From Oliverpabstia intestinalis (lineage in GTDB: Bacteria > Bacillota > Clostridia > Lachnospirales > Lachnospiraceae): DNA of 64,000 nt. The DNA lies in the NCBI RefSeq assembly GCF_009696065.1, contig NZ_VUMS01000009.1, positions 57,793-121,792 on the forward strand, given 5' to 3'. Positions 8,425 to 17,634 of this stretch are shown here, piece by piece; the stretch's first letter is position 1, and every line of letters starts with the position of its first letter. The position numbers were made by a program, and so were the translations under genes. The notes under the pieces are model-generated. The model saw only the letters and a list, made by a program, of their open reading frames with translations. It searched no databases and had not been told where the DNA came from.

Positions 8425-8463
8425 AGGCAGTCTGCTTATCAAAAAAGTGGACTGCCTTTTTTG
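8425..8463 (+). terminator. Intrinsic terminator after fba
   Basis: AGGCAGTC and GGACTGCCT form a stem with an A-rich loop, followed by TTTTTT. An additional short palindrome TGGTC-N5-GACCA lies at 8386-8400. Confidence 0.85.
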
Positions 8464-8551
8464 AAGCCAGCAGTCGATGGGCCATGGCGGAGAACATGGC
8501 AGCGGAAAACATGGAGATGGAAATCGGGGTAAGACGGAAAGGATAGGAAAA

Positions 8552-10666
8552 ATGAGTGAGTATGTAAACGTGGTTGAGATTTTCGGAGAAAATGTATTTA
8601 ACGATGCGGTCATGCAGGCCCGCCTGCCTAAAAAAGTGTACAAAGAACTGAAACAGACGATGGAAGAGGGAAAAGAACTGACGTTGGAGATTGCTGATGT
8701 GGTCGCTCATGAGATGAAAGAATGGGCGATTGAAAAAGGCGCTACCCATTACAGTCACTGGTTCCAGCCTCTGACGGGTGTAACTGCAGAAAAGCACGAT
8801 GCATTTATTACAGCACCGAAAGCAGACGGAAAGGTACTGATGAGCTTTTCAGGAAAAGAGCTGATCAAGGGTGAACCGGATGCATCTTCTTTCCCGTCCG
8901 GTGGTCTGCGTGCGACTTTTGAGGCAAGAGGATATACAGCATGGGATTGTACTTCACCGGCGTTTGTGCGCCAGGATGCTGCAGGTGCAACCCTTTGCAT
9001 CCCAACAGCATTCTGTTCATATACAGGAGAAGCACTGGATCAGAAAACTCCACTGCTTCGCTCCATGGAGGCCATCAACAAAGAAGCCCTTCGTCTGATC
9101 CGATTGTTTGGCAATACTACTTCCAAAAAAGTGACCCCATCTGTTGGTGCGGAACAGGAGTATTTCCTGGTAGATGCGGCAAAATTTATGAAGAGAAAAG
9201 ATCTGATTTATACCGGAAGAACCCTGTTCGGCGCGATGCCTCCAAAAGGTCAGGAGCTGGATGATCATTACTTCGGAACCATCCGTCAGAAGATCGCCGG
9301 TTACATGAAAGATGTCAACGAAGAGCTGTGGAAACTGGGTGTATCTTCAAAGACCCAGCACAATGAAGTTGCGCCGGCACAGCACGAACTTGCTCCGATC
9401 TACGCACCGGCAAACATCGCCGTAGACCACAACCAGATCATCATGCAGACTCTGAAACGTGTGGCAAGAAGACACGGTCTCAAATGCATCCTGCATGAAA
9501 AACCATTTGCAGGTGTTAACGGATCCGGAAAACACGATAACTGGTCTCTGGTTACCGATGATGGTATCAATCTGTTAGAGCCGGGAAAAACACCGCATGA
9601 GAACGTACAGTTCCTTCTGGTACTGAGCTGTATCCTGAAAGCTGTAGACCGTCATGCAGATCTGTTGCGCGAATCCGCATCCGATGTCGGTAACGATCAC
9701 CGTCTGGGCGCAAACGAGGCTCCGCCGGCTATCATCTCCATCTATCTGGGCGAACAGCTGGAAGATGTGGTAGAACAGCTGGTAAGCACTGGTACTGCAG
9801 ATCACAGCTTAAAAGGCGGCCGTCTGATGACCGGTGTGCGTACCCTGCCGGATCTGGCAAAAGATGCTACCGACAGAAACCGCACCTCACCATTTGCTTT
9901 CACCGGAAACAAATTTGAGTTCCGTATGGTAGGTTCCCAGGATTCTGTGGCAGCACCGAATATCGTTTTGAATACCATCGTGGCAGAAGCTTTCCAGGAA
10001 GCCTGCGAGATTCTGGAAAATGCGGAAGATTTCGATGTGGCAGTTCATGATCTGATCAAGACAAACTGCGCAGAACATCAGAGAATCATCTTCAACGGAA
10101 ACGGATACTCCGATGCATGGGTAGAAGAAGCAAAACGCCGTGGTCTGCCAAACATCCGCTCCATGGTAGATGCCATTCCAGCGCTGACCACAGAGAAATC
10201 CATCGCCATGTTCGAACACTTCCATGTATTTACAAAGACAGAACTGGAGTCCCGTACCGAAGTCAAATACGAGACTTACGCAAAAGAAATCAACGTGGAA
10301 GCAAGAGCCATGATCGACATTGCCGCAAAACAGATCATCCCTGCCGTGATCAAATACGCAAAGCATCTGGCTGATGCCATTATCTCCATCCAGACCATCC
10401 CGGGTATGGACGTGAGCGTGGAGACCGAACTTCTGAAAGAAACCACAAAACTCCTGAGAGAAAGCCAGACAGCCCTCAAGACCCTCAAGGAAAAAACGGA
10501 AGCTGCATCCCTGATCGAAAACAACGAGCGCCAGGCAAGATACTACCACGATGAAGTAAACACCGCCATGGAAGCTCTGCGCAAACCAATCGACCAGCTG
10601 GAAATGATCGTAGACAAAGAAATGTGGCCAATGCCATCCTACGGCGACCTGATGTTCGAAGTCTAA
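8552..10666 (+). CDS. glnN: Glutamine synthetase type III
   Basis: The 704-residue enzyme makes glutamine from glutamate, ammonia and ATP. Its length and the motifs [59 protein letters not shown] and NEAPPAIIS identify the long GSIII type, which forms a dodecamer distinct from GlnA. The start at 8552 follows AAAGGATAGG; the longer frame from 8477 adds a Gly/His-rich stretch unlike the family. It is transcribed alone between two terminators. No nitrogen regulator or ammonium transporter gene is adjacent. Confidence 0.95.
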   Translation: MSEYVNVVEIFGENVFNDAVMQARLPKKVYKELKQTMEEGKELTLEIADVVAHEMKEWAIEKGATHYSHWFQPLTGVTAEKHDAFITAPKADGKVLMSFSGKELIKGEPDASSFPSGGLRATFEARGYTAWDCTSPAFVRQDAAGATLCIPTAFCSYTGEALDQKTPLLRSMEAINKEALRLIRLFGNTTSKKVTPSVGAEQEYFLVDAAKFMKRKDLIYTGRTLFGAMPPKGQELDDHYFGTIRQKIAGYMKDVNEELWKLGVSSKTQHNEVAPAQHELAPIYAPANIAVDHNQIIMQTLKRVARRHGLKCILHEKPFAGVNGSGKHDNWSLVTDDGINLLEPGKTPHENVQFLLVLSCILKAVDRHADLLRESASDVGNDHRLGANEAPPAIISIYLGEQLEDVVEQLVSTGTADHSLKGGRLMTGVRTLPDLAKDATDRNRTSPFAFTGNKFEFRMVGSQDSVAAPNIVLNTIVAEAFQEACEILENAEDFDVAVHDLIKTNCAEHQRIIFNGNGYSDAWVEEAKRRGLPNIRSMVDAIPALTTEKSIAMFEHFHVFTKTELESRTEVKYETYAKEINVEARAMIDIAAKQIIPAVIKYAKHLADAIISIQTIPGMDVSVETELLKETTKLLRESQTALKTLKEKTEAASLIENNERQARYYHDEVNTAMEALRKPIDQLEMIVDKEMWPMPSYGDLMFEV

Positions 10667-10696
10667 ACAAAAAATCAAACCAATTATATAAAAATA

Positions 10697-10739
10697 AATG
10701 CCCGCAAGTGGAAAAATCCCCTTCCACTTACGGGCATTC
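10697..10739 (+). terminator. Terminator-like hairpin after glnN
   Basis: The arms AATGCCCGCAAGTGG and CCACTTACGGGCATT form a 15-pair stem with one wobble, 30 bases after the glnN stop. The T-run is weak (TCTTAC). Confidence 0.65.
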
Positions 10740-10889
10740 TTACGTAGAACATAAAATCTGTCAGTGTATGAAAATGGCAACACTATGAGGAGAGGAAACA
10801 ATCACTCCAAAATACGTAAATCAGTTACTCATTTAAATCCATAATATTATGGAAAAAACGTATAACATACGACAACGTCATCCCTCCCA

Positions 10890-11109
10890 GTTGTCAATAC
10901 CCAGCCGACAGAGGGCACACAGCCAGGGGCAGGGAACACTTTGTGGGCGTTTAGGGCAAGCTTTGAGATCCGACGCCTACGCAGACTTTCGCGAGGGTCA
11001 GCCGACCCTCGTGAATCATAGTCGGAGTTGGCGGCTAGCTCAAAGTTGCCCTGCCCACGTTCCCTGCCCCTGGCTGTGTGCCCTCTGTCGGCGTCCGCAT
11101 ATTCACAAC
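10890..11109. repeat. Long hairpin element A (about 187-220 nt imperfect palindrome)
   Basis: The arms at 10905-10937 and 11059-11091 are a perfect 33-bp inverted repeat (starting CCGACAGAGGGC). Inside, GTGGGC, AGGGCAA and CTTTGAG pair with CTCAAAG, TTGCCCT and GCCCAC with small bulges. The tip is CGAGGGTC-AGCC-GACCCTCG near 10993-11012. Pairing continues outward with GTTGT/ACAAC. The element fills most of the 658-base gap between glnN and the MoxR gene. Open frames across it on both strands are by-products of the palindrome. It may be a MITE-like element or a structured RNA; two similar elements occur at 18729-18885 and 63713-63877. Confidence 0.8.
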
Positions 11110-11132
11110 TCATTTCCTCCATAAAAAGGAGG

Positions 11133-11166
11133 GTGCCAGCTACCTCCTTCCAAAGGTACCTGGCAC
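11133..11166. repeat. Small palindrome GTGCCAG...CTGGCAC
   Basis: GTGCCAG-C-TACCT pairs with AGGTA-C-CTGGCAC around a short loop. It lies between hairpin element A and the promoter of the MoxR gene. The core TGCCAGGTAC is seen again at 61481-61490, fused to another palindromic unit. Confidence 0.55.
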
Positions 11167-11199
11167 AATTATGAAAAAGTGTTATCAAAAGTAATTCGC

Positions 11200-11227
11200 T
11201 TGTATCTTTCTTTTGATTTGTTATAAT
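11200..11227 (+). promoter_or_regulatory. Probable promoter of the MoxR-VWA operon
   Basis: TTGTAT (11200-11205) and TATAAT (11222-11227) are separated by 16 bases, about 100 bases upstream of the MoxR start. Confidence 0.6.
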
Positions 11228-11324
11228 GTATTATATGCAACAGAAATGAAAAAATAATGATGCAAAAGTGAATGTATTTTGAAAGAAAAATGAACAAATT
11301 GTGAATAAAGGAGAAAAAACAACG

Positions 11325-12239
11325 ATGGATGTACGAACATATCTGGAACAACAGCAAGTTCATCCCCAATTAATCCGCGCAGTAGAAGAATTCAGAAATC
11401 AGTACCGGGTAGAAGAAAAAGTAAAATACCGGGTAAGCGATCCTATGATGCCTTTCTACGGAACCGAGATTCTGGAGATGGGAATTGCCGCATTGCTGCA
11501 GAAAGAAAACCTGTTACTTTCCGGTTCCAAAGCCACCGGAAAAAATGTTCTGGCGGAAAATCTGGCATGGATCTTCCAAAGACCCACTTATAACATTTCT
11601 TTCCATGTCAACACAGGAAGCGGTGATCTGATAGGAACGGATACCTTTGAAGATAATCAGGTCAAACTGCGAAAAGGAAGCATCTATCAATGTGCGGAAT
11701 ACGGTGGATTTGGCATACTGGATGAAATCAATATGGCAAAAAACGATGCGGTATCTGTGCTGCATGCAACTCTGGACTATCGAAGAAGTATCGATGTGCC
11801 GGGATATGATAAGATTGAGCTGCATCCCGCGGCACGCTTTATCGGAACGATGAACTACGGCTATGCGGGGACCAAGGAACTGAACGAAGCGTTGGTATCC
11901 CGTTTTCTTGTGATTCAGATGCCGGACCAGAACGAAGAAACCCTGGAAAAAATATTTACCACTTCATTCCCGGAGGGAAAACCGGAAGCCATCGAACAGT
12001 TTATCGGACTTTTTCTGGATCTGCAAAAAAAGGCGGAGAACGGAGAAATATCCACAAAAGCTCTGGATCTTCGAGGAATCCTTGCTTCGTTGCGGGCGAT
12101 CCGCCAGGGACTGAAACCGTCTCTGGCTGTGAGGATGGGTGTGATCAATAAGTGTTTTGACGGATTTGAAAAAGAGATTGTAGAAGATGTGGTCATGACC
12201 AGAATTCCGGAAGAATGGACCGCAGCGCAGGTGTTTTAG
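11325..12239 (+). CDS. MoxR-family AAA+ ATPase
   Basis: The 304-residue protein has a Walker A-like GSKATGKNVLAENLA (about residues 65-80), Walker B FGILDEINMA and a sensor region GTMNYGYAGTKELNEALVSRF. It belongs to the MoxR/NorQ type of AAA+ chaperone, which acts on a partner with a von Willebrand A domain. The Walker A Ser/Thr is replaced by Asn (GKN), unlike classical P-loops. The ATG at 11325 follows AAAGGAG. The stop codon abuts the ATG of the VWA gene, so the two form an operon. The client is unknown. Confidence 0.87.
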   Translation: MDVRTYLEQQQVHPQLIRAVEEFRNQYRVEEKVKYRVSDPMMPFYGTEILEMGIAALLQKENLLLSGSKATGKNVLAENLAWIFQRPTYNISFHVNTGSGDLIGTDTFEDNQVKLRKGSIYQCAEYGGFGILDEINMAKNDAVSVLHATLDYRRSIDVPGYDKIELHPAARFIGTMNYGYAGTKELNEALVSRFLVIQMPDQNEETLEKIFTTSFPEGKPEAIEQFIGLFLDLQKKAENGEISTKALDLRGILASLRAIRQGLKPSLAVRMGVINKCFDGFEKEIVEDVVMTRIPEEWTAAQVF

Positions 12240-14018
12240 ATGAACAGAGAGGAACTGGAAGAAAGACAGTTAGAGATTGCAAACAGAATGAAAAACATCA
12301 TCTGGACCGTTTGCGGCGATTACACGCTTGAGGCGAAGCCGGATGTGGAAGCCTTTTTGAAATCAAAATATATTGCCCTGTACGACGGGATCAAACAGGG
12401 AGCCTTTGCAAAATATTTTGAAAAAGAAAAGCTCAGTATGTATCTGGTAAAAAAAGTCTATCTGGGTGCCCGTGAGGATGCGCTGGTGGCAATCGCGCAG
12501 CTGTGTATGGAAAAAGCGGTGGGAGACCGGATCGCCCGGGAGCGAAAAGGTGTGTCTTCGATTCAGAAAAAAGCATATGAATATGTGCTGGATCACGAGA
12601 TGGATATGATGGTGAAATCAGAGTTCGGGCGGCTGCAGCTGGCGATGATGCGGCAGGTACTGACCGGGGAAAGACGGTGTGAAGAGAAGATCCGGAAACA
12701 GCTGGACCGGATCGAACCGCTGGAGAAGGCAGCTGATACGATGGAAGTGATCCGCACGATCGACGACTGCTATAATGCCTGGGTAGATCCTGAATTCGAA
12801 CAGATACACGGTGATCTGTCCAAAGTGCTTGCTGTCACAGTGGAAGAACTGATGGAATACAGCTGGCAGGATTTTCTGACAGAAGATATGTATGAAGAAA
12901 ACTTTGAAGCCTACCTGGAACAGATGAGCCAGCAGATGACTGCCACAGGACAGAATCACGCAGAAGAAAAAAAAGACGAGAAAGAAAGTTCCAAGAAGAG
13001 AAAGATCGTCCGGGTATCAGAAGAAGATCTGAAAAAAGTATATACGTATATTGAACTGAATTTCGGGAAAACCTATCTGTCGCCGCTGGAAGAAAAAAAG
13101 ATTAATTTTCAGTTATGCCGCGGTATCCATGCAGACTGTGGACTGTATTTTACGGATGGAATTCTGGCCAATCCGGTGAAGAAAAATTATCAGCTGGAGT
13201 ATGCAAAAAAACAACAGGGGAAAAATAAATACGCTTATTATGACAATCACCGGACGGTAAAACAGAATATTGTGATTCTTTCCGGAATCCTGAAAAAAGC
13301 TATGGCCATGCGACAGGAAGAGATAACAATCCTTTCCGACAGGGGAAAGATCTGCCCGGAAAGACTCTGGAAGATTGGGAGGAGCCGGGATGCCAAACTG
13401 TTTTCCCAGATCTGTCCGGCAGACGGAAGCACCTTTGTGGTGGATGTTTTGATCGATGCCAGCGGTTCCCAGAGGGTGCGGCAGGAACAGGTGGCACTGC
13501 AGGCATATATCATCATGCAGGCTTTGAGCAGCGTGCATATCCCGCATCGTGTGATGAGCTTTTGTACCTTCTGGGATCATACGATCCTGCAGCGATACCG
13601 GGAATATGATGAAGATGCATCGGCAAATGAAAAGATTTTTAATTTTACCACATCTTCCAATAACCGGGATGGACTGGCCATCCGGGCAGCTTCTCTGGGC
13701 CTCCTTGAACGGGAAGAGGAGCGTAAGATTATGATCATTCTCAGTGACGGAAGACCTTACGATGTGATTTTAAACCGCCCGAATGGGAGAAATCCCCAGC
13801 CGTATCAGGGAAAATATGCGGTGCGGGATACCGGAACAGAGGTACGACGGTTAAGAAATCTCGGAGTGTCTGTACTGGGCGTGTTCGCGGGAGAAGAGAA
13901 GGATCTGGAGGCAGAAAAAAAGATCTTTGGCCGGGACTTTGCCTATATTCGTGATATTTCCAGATTTTCCCGCATCGTTGGTAGCTATTTGAACAAACAA
14001 ATAGAAGAAAATTGTTAA
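12240..14018 (+). CDS. VWA-domain (CobT/NorD-like) partner of the MoxR ATPase
   Basis: The 592-residue protein has a long charged helical N-terminal half, an acidic/lysine-rich linker near residues 240-260 (EEKKDEKESSKKRK) and a C-terminal von Willebrand A domain. The metal-ion-dependent adhesion motif is seen as VLIDASGSQ, with further conserved segments MSFCTFWDHT and MIILSDGRP. MoxR-VWA pairs usually work as metal- or cofactor-insertion or complex-maturation machines. No obvious client gene lies next to the pair. The start directly follows the ATPase stop. Confidence 0.85.
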   Translation: MNREELEERQLEIANRMKNIIWTVCGDYTLEAKPDVEAFLKSKYIALYDGIKQGAFAKYFEKEKLSMYLVKKVYLGAREDALVAIAQLCMEKAVGDRIARERKGVSSIQKKAYEYVLDHEMDMMVKSEFGRLQLAMMRQVLTGERRCEEKIRKQLDRIEPLEKAADTMEVIRTIDDCYNAWVDPEFEQIHGDLSKVLAVTVEELMEYSWQDFLTEDMYEENFEAYLEQMSQQMTATGQNHAEEKKDEKESSKKRKIVRVSEEDLKKVYTYIELNFGKTYLSPLEEKKINFQLCRGIHADCGLYFTDGILANPVKKNYQLEYAKKQQGKNKYAYYDNHRTVKQNIVILSGILKKAMAMRQEEITILSDRGKICPERLWKIGRSRDAKLFSQICPADGSTFVVDVLIDASGSQRVRQEQVALQAYIIMQALSSVHIPHRVMSFCTFWDHTILQRYREYDEDASANEKIFNFTTSSNNRDGLAIRAASLGLLEREEERKIMIILSDGRPYDVILNRPNGRNPQPYQGKYAVRDTGTEVRRLRNLGVSVLGVFAGEEKDLEAEKKIFGRDFAYIRDISRFSRIVGSYLNKQIEENC

Positions 14019-14027
14019 TATTTCTCA

Positions 14028-14056
14028 TTGAATCCGACAGAGGATTTTGTTATAGT
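14028..14056 (+). promoter_or_regulatory. Promoter of the OPT transporter operon
   Basis: TTGAAT (14028-14033) and TATAGT (14051-14056) are separated by 17 bases. A small palindrome around CTGTTAAAGCTTT (14077-14098) lies between it and the gene. Confidence 0.6.
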
Positions 14057-14155
14057 AAGTTAGTATGACTCTAAGCTGTTAAAGCTTTAGTAACAGTTTG
14101 GAGACTGAATATGAATCCTCTTCGTTCGGAGGATGAGACAAGGGAGAAAAGAAAA

Positions 14156-16099
14156 ATGGACAAGAAGAACGAAAGCTTCAAGCCTTATATCAGTGCGGAC
14201 AAAGTTCTTCCGGAATTTACCGTGACATCGATCCTGATGGGTATTATTCTGGCAGTGGTATTCGGCGCAGCAAACGCATACCTGGGATTAAAAGTCGGTA
14301 TGACTGTATCTGCTTCCATTCCGGCAGCAGTTATTTCCCTGGGTGTGATTCGTGTGATCATGAAAAAGAACTCCATTCTGGAGAGCAACATGGTCCAGAC
14401 TATCGGTTCAGCCGGTGAGTCATTAGCGGCAGGTGCAATCTTCACCATGCCGGCATTATTCCTGTGGGCAGAGGAAGGAAAAATTGCTATGCCCGGTTAC
14501 TTGGAGATTACCCTGATCGCCCTGTTTGGTGGTATCCTGGGTGTTCTGTTCATGATCCCGCTGAGAAAAGCACTGATCGTAGAAGAACACGGTACCCTGC
14601 CGTATCCGGAAGGAATGGCATGTGCAGAGGTTCTGCTGGCAGGTGAAGAGGGAGGTTCTAACGCTTCTACTGTATTTGCAGGTATGGGACTTGGTGCTGC
14701 ATTCAAATTTATCGTAGACGGCCTGAAAATTGTTCCGTCCGATATTACAACCCCGAATATTAAAGGATATGCAGGACAGATCGGTGTGGAGATCTACCCG
14801 GCACTGATTGGTGTTGGCTACATCTGTGGACCATCCATTTCCTCTTATATGTTTGCCGGCGGTATCATTGCATGGCTGGTTTTGATTCCGGCAGTTGTTT
14901 TCTTCGGCGGAAGCGTCGATTTTGCCACACTGGGCAACACCGGTCTGGCAGGTCAGACTATCGCAGAAGTTTACGAAGCAAACGGAGCAAGTGCTATCTG
15001 GTCTAACGTTATCAAATACGTGGGTGCCGGTGCGATCGCTACCGGTGGTGTGATCAGCCTTCTGAAATCTCTGCCACTGATCATAAAAACATTTGCCGGA
15101 GCAATGAAGAGTCTGAAAAATACATCCGGTGGAACAAATGTCCGTACTGACCGTGACCTGAAGATGCCGGTTGTTCTCGGAATCATTCTGATCGTGATCA
15201 TCCTGATCTGGCTGGTACCGTCTGTACCGGTAAGCCTTCTGGGTGCATTCCTGATCGCAATCTTTGGCTTCTTCTTCGCAACCGTATCTTCCAGAATGGT
15301 TGGTCTGATCGGAAGTTCCAACAACCCGGTTTCAGGTATGGCGATCGCAACTCTGCTGATTTCCACATTTGTACTGAAAGCTACCGGTAACACCGGTATG
15401 GCAGGTATGACCGGTGCTATCGCAATCGGTTCTATCATCTGTGTCATCGCAGCGATCGCAGGTGATACTTCTCAGGACTTAAAGACCGGATTTATCGTAG
15501 GTGCGACTCCTGCAAAACAGCAGGTAGGTGAGCTGATCGGTGTTGTTGCTTCCGGTTTTGCAATTGCAGGCGTTATGTCTCTGTTAAACAAAGCATGGGG
15601 CTTTGGTTCCGCAGAGATCCCTGCACCACAGGCTACTCTGATGAAAATGATCGTGGAAGGTATCATGGATGCAAAACTCCCGTGGGTACTGGTATTCATG
15701 GGTGTATTCCTGGCTCTGGCTCTGGAAGTACTTCGTGTACCGGTTATGCCGTTTGCCATCGGTCTGTATCTGCCGATCTACCTGTCCTGCGGTATTATGG
15801 TAGGTGGTGTGGTTCGTCTGTTCCTGGATAAGAAGAAAGAAGCAGAAGCGAAGAAGAAAGAAATGATCAGCAACGGTACGTTGTACTGTGCCGGTATGAT
15901 CGCCGGCGAAGGTCTGGTTGGTATCCTGATGGCAGTTCTTGCTATCATTAAAGTGGGTGACAACAGTATCGGTGCTATCATCGGTGGTCTGTTCAATCTG
16001 TCCGGTGCAGCAGGAAACATTGTCGGACTGATCGTACTGGCTCTGATGATCCTGAGTCTGCTGAAATTCTCTGTATGGAGTAAGACAAAAAGCAAATAA
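14156..16099 (+). CDS. OPT-family oligopeptide transporter
   Basis: The 647-residue membrane protein has about 14-16 hydrophobic segments and the OPT signature near its start (ILAVVFGAANAYLGLKVGMTVSASIPAAV, shown in parts by ILAVVFGAANAY and GLKVGMTVSA). Other family segments are GTLPYPEGMACAEVL and FIVGATPAKQQVGELIG. OPT proteins are proton-driven importers of small peptides, or metal chelates in the YSL branch. The ATG at 14156 follows GGGAG and gives the normal N-terminus; 14111 would add 15 charged residues. Its stop overlaps the start of a PqqD-like gene (TAATG), implying translational coupling. Confidence 0.9.
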   Translation: MDKKNESFKPYISADKVLPEFTVTSILMGIILAVVFGAANAYLGLKVGMTVSASIPAAVISLGVIRVIMKKNSILESNMVQTIGSAGESLAAGAIFTMPALFLWAEEGKIAMPGYLEITLIALFGGILGVLFMIPLRKALIVEEHGTLPYPEGMACAEVLLAGEEGGSNASTVFAGMGLGAAFKFIVDGLKIVPSDITTPNIKGYAGQIGVEIYPALIGVGYICGPSISSYMFAGGIIAWLVLIPAVVFFGGSVDFATLGNTGLAGQTIAEVYEANGASAIWSNVIKYVGAGAIATGGVISLLKSLPLIIKTFAGAMKSLKNTSGGTNVRTDRDLKMPVVLGIILIVIILIWLVPSVPVSLLGAFLIAIFGFFFATVSSRMVGLIGSSNNPVSGMAIATLLISTFVLKATGNTGMAGMTGAIAIGSIICVIAAIAGDTSQDLKTGFIVGATPAKQQVGELIGVVASGFAIAGVMSLLNKAWGFGSAEIPAPQATLMKMIVEGIMDAKLPWVLVFMGVFLALALEVLRVPVMPFAIGLYLPIYLSCGIMVGGVVRLFLDKKKEAEAKKKEMISNGTLYCAGMIAGEGLVGILMAVLAIIKVGDNSIGAIIGGLFNLSGAAGNIVGLIVLALMILSLLKFSVWSKTKSK

Positions 16100-16437
16100 T
16101 GAGAGATAAAAGAAATTATCTGGATTTTGTTCCTGTAAAGAATCCACAGCTTCCCTGGCAGGAGGATGAAGGGGCAATCGTCACGGTGGAGGTCACTCAC
16201 CGTGGCCTTGCCGCCAAAGTGGCACAGATTGCTTTCAACCGCCCAAAGGTAAGCCATATTCACATGGATGCATTCGGAAGTTTTATCTGGAAAGAAATTG
16301 ACGGAGAACAGAACATCTATGAGATCGGACAGAAAGTGAAAGAACATTTCGGCAAAGAGGCAGAACCTCTTTATGAACGGCTGACAACGTTTTTTCGCAT
16401 TCTGGCAGAGAACAAATATATCACTTATAAAAAATAA
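16099..16437 (+). CDS. PqqD-family protein (peptide-binding RRE fold)
   Basis: The 112-residue protein has the PqqD pattern: a beta-rich N-terminus, then AFGSFIWKEIDGEQNIYEIGQKVKEHF (seen as FGSFIWKEIDG and IYEIGQKVKEHFG) and a helical end. PqqD-like domains bind leader peptides of ribosomally made, modified peptides. No precursor peptide or radical SAM enzyme gene is nearby. The gene overlaps the OPT stop by one base, which ties it to peptide transport. Whether it helps transport, senses a peptide or serves a distant cluster is not known. Confidence 0.8.
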   Translation: MRDKRNYLDFVPVKNPQLPWQEDEGAIVTVEVTHRGLAAKVAQIAFNRPKVSHIHMDAFGSFIWKEIDGEQNIYEIGQKVKEHFGKEAEPLYERLTTFFRILAENKYITYKK

Positions 16438-16568
16438 CTGAAATTGGTTCACTGAATCATTACTATGCAAAATAATGAAAACCTGTATTTCGGGTAGAAT
16501 AACCGGGAGGACAGAGCTTTCAGACAGCGGGCATAATGTGGTTCAGTGGACCAATTTTGGTTTTCAGG
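16438..16568. repeat. Intergenic inverted repeat (16-bp arms, 85 bases apart)
   Basis: AAATTGGTTCACTGAA (16441-16456) and TTCAGTGGACCAATTT (16542-16557) are complementary with one wobble. CTGAAA/TTTCAG pairs again further out. The loop contains weaker pairings. It occupies the whole gap between the PqqD-like gene and yitT and resembles a smaller version of the long hairpin elements. Confidence 0.6.
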
Positions 16569-16605
16569 ATACTTTTTTGAGGTAAAGAAAAGGCGTGGTG
16601 AAGAA

Positions 16606-17481
16606 ATGAAGAGTATGATCAAACAAAAACCATGGATCAGAGATTATCTGCTGATTTTTATCGGTACGGCACTTATGTCGATCGCATTGAAATCCGCATT
16701 TGATACCAACGGGATCGTAGACGGAGGGTTCAGCGGCATCGCAATTATTGTAAAATCGGTGACGGAACCGCTGCTTCCGGGTGGTATTCCGCTGGGGGTG
16801 ACCAACCTGTTGCTGAATATCCCCATGTTTTTCCTTGGTATCAAAATTATGGGCTTCGGTTTTATGGCAAAAACCATCTGGGGTACGGTCAGTCTGTCTT
16901 TTTGGCTGACCGTGATCCCGGTGATTCCACTGGTGGAGGGGGATATGGTGCTTGCAGTATTGATCGGTGGTGTTATCCAGGGAACCGGTATCGGTCTGGT
17001 ATTTTTAGGGCGTGGAACCACCGGGGGAACGGATCTGGTGGCATCTCTGATCCAACGGTATGTAAAACACATCTCGATTGCGAGAATCATGCAGGTGATC
17101 GACGGGATGATAGTGGTGATCGGAGCTTTTGTTTTCGGACCGACCAAAGCAATGTATGCCATCGTGGCAATTTATATCGTGGGAAAAGTAACCGACGGTC
17201 TTCAGGAAGGACTGAATTATGCGAAAGCAGTATATATTATTACGGATCATCAGGAAGAGGTATCGAGAAGAATTCTCGAAGATCTGGACCGTGGGGTGAC
17301 CGGCGTCCATGCACAGGGTATGTATGCCGGCACAGAACGGCTGATGCTTTTTTCCGTTGTAGGTAAAAAACAGATCGTGCAGCTGAAAGAAGTGGTTGCA
17401 CAGGTGGATCCGAAAGCATTCATGATCGTTACAGATGCCAGGGAGGTTCTGGGAGAAGGATTTCAGGAATATAAGGTGTGA
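16606..17481 (+). CDS. YitT-family membrane protein
   Basis: The 291-residue protein has five to six membrane segments in its first 200 residues (IFIGTALMSIALKSAF, GGFSGIAIIVKSV, LGVTNLLLNIPMF, GTGIGLVFLGRGTTGGTD) and a C-terminal cytoplasmic DUF2179 domain (AVYIITDHQEEVSRRILED, then GKKQIVQLKEVVAQVDP). The function of this widespread Firmicutes family is not established. The start at 16606 is preceded by a weak GGTG site. The gene lies alone, with an inverted repeat in front of it. Confidence 0.88.
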   Translation: MKSMIKQKPWIRDYLLIFIGTALMSIALKSAFDTNGIVDGGFSGIAIIVKSVTEPLLPGGIPLGVTNLLLNIPMFFLGIKIMGFGFMAKTIWGTVSLSFWLTVIPVIPLVEGDMVLAVLIGGVIQGTGIGLVFLGRGTTGGTDLVASLIQRYVKHISIARIMQVIDGMIVVIGAFVFGPTKAMYAIVAIYIVGKVTDGLQEGLNYAKAVYIITDHQEEVSRRILEDLDRGVTGVHAQGMYAGTERLMLFSVVGKKQIVQLKEVVAQVDPKAFMIVTDAREVLGEGFQEYKV

Positions 17482-17634
17482 ACAAAATGTGAAAATCTGC
17501 TCTGATTGTTACTTTTTCATGTTTTTCTCTTTATTTTTTGTATATTTTATATTAGAATATGATTTAAGAGACTTTGCTTATCAGGGGTGGATAGCAGATT
17601 CTAAATAAACTATGTACTGAAAGAGGGTATGATT

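Noticed and set aside
9887..10801. Long - strand frame (304 codons) opposite glnN
   Set aside because: Shadow of the conserved glutamine synthetase; Cys/Phe/His-rich composition unlike a real protein.
10847..11188. Open frames on both strands across hairpin element A (113 and 91 codons)
   Set aside because: They are mirror readings of the long palindrome, lack ribosome sites and have unnatural composition.
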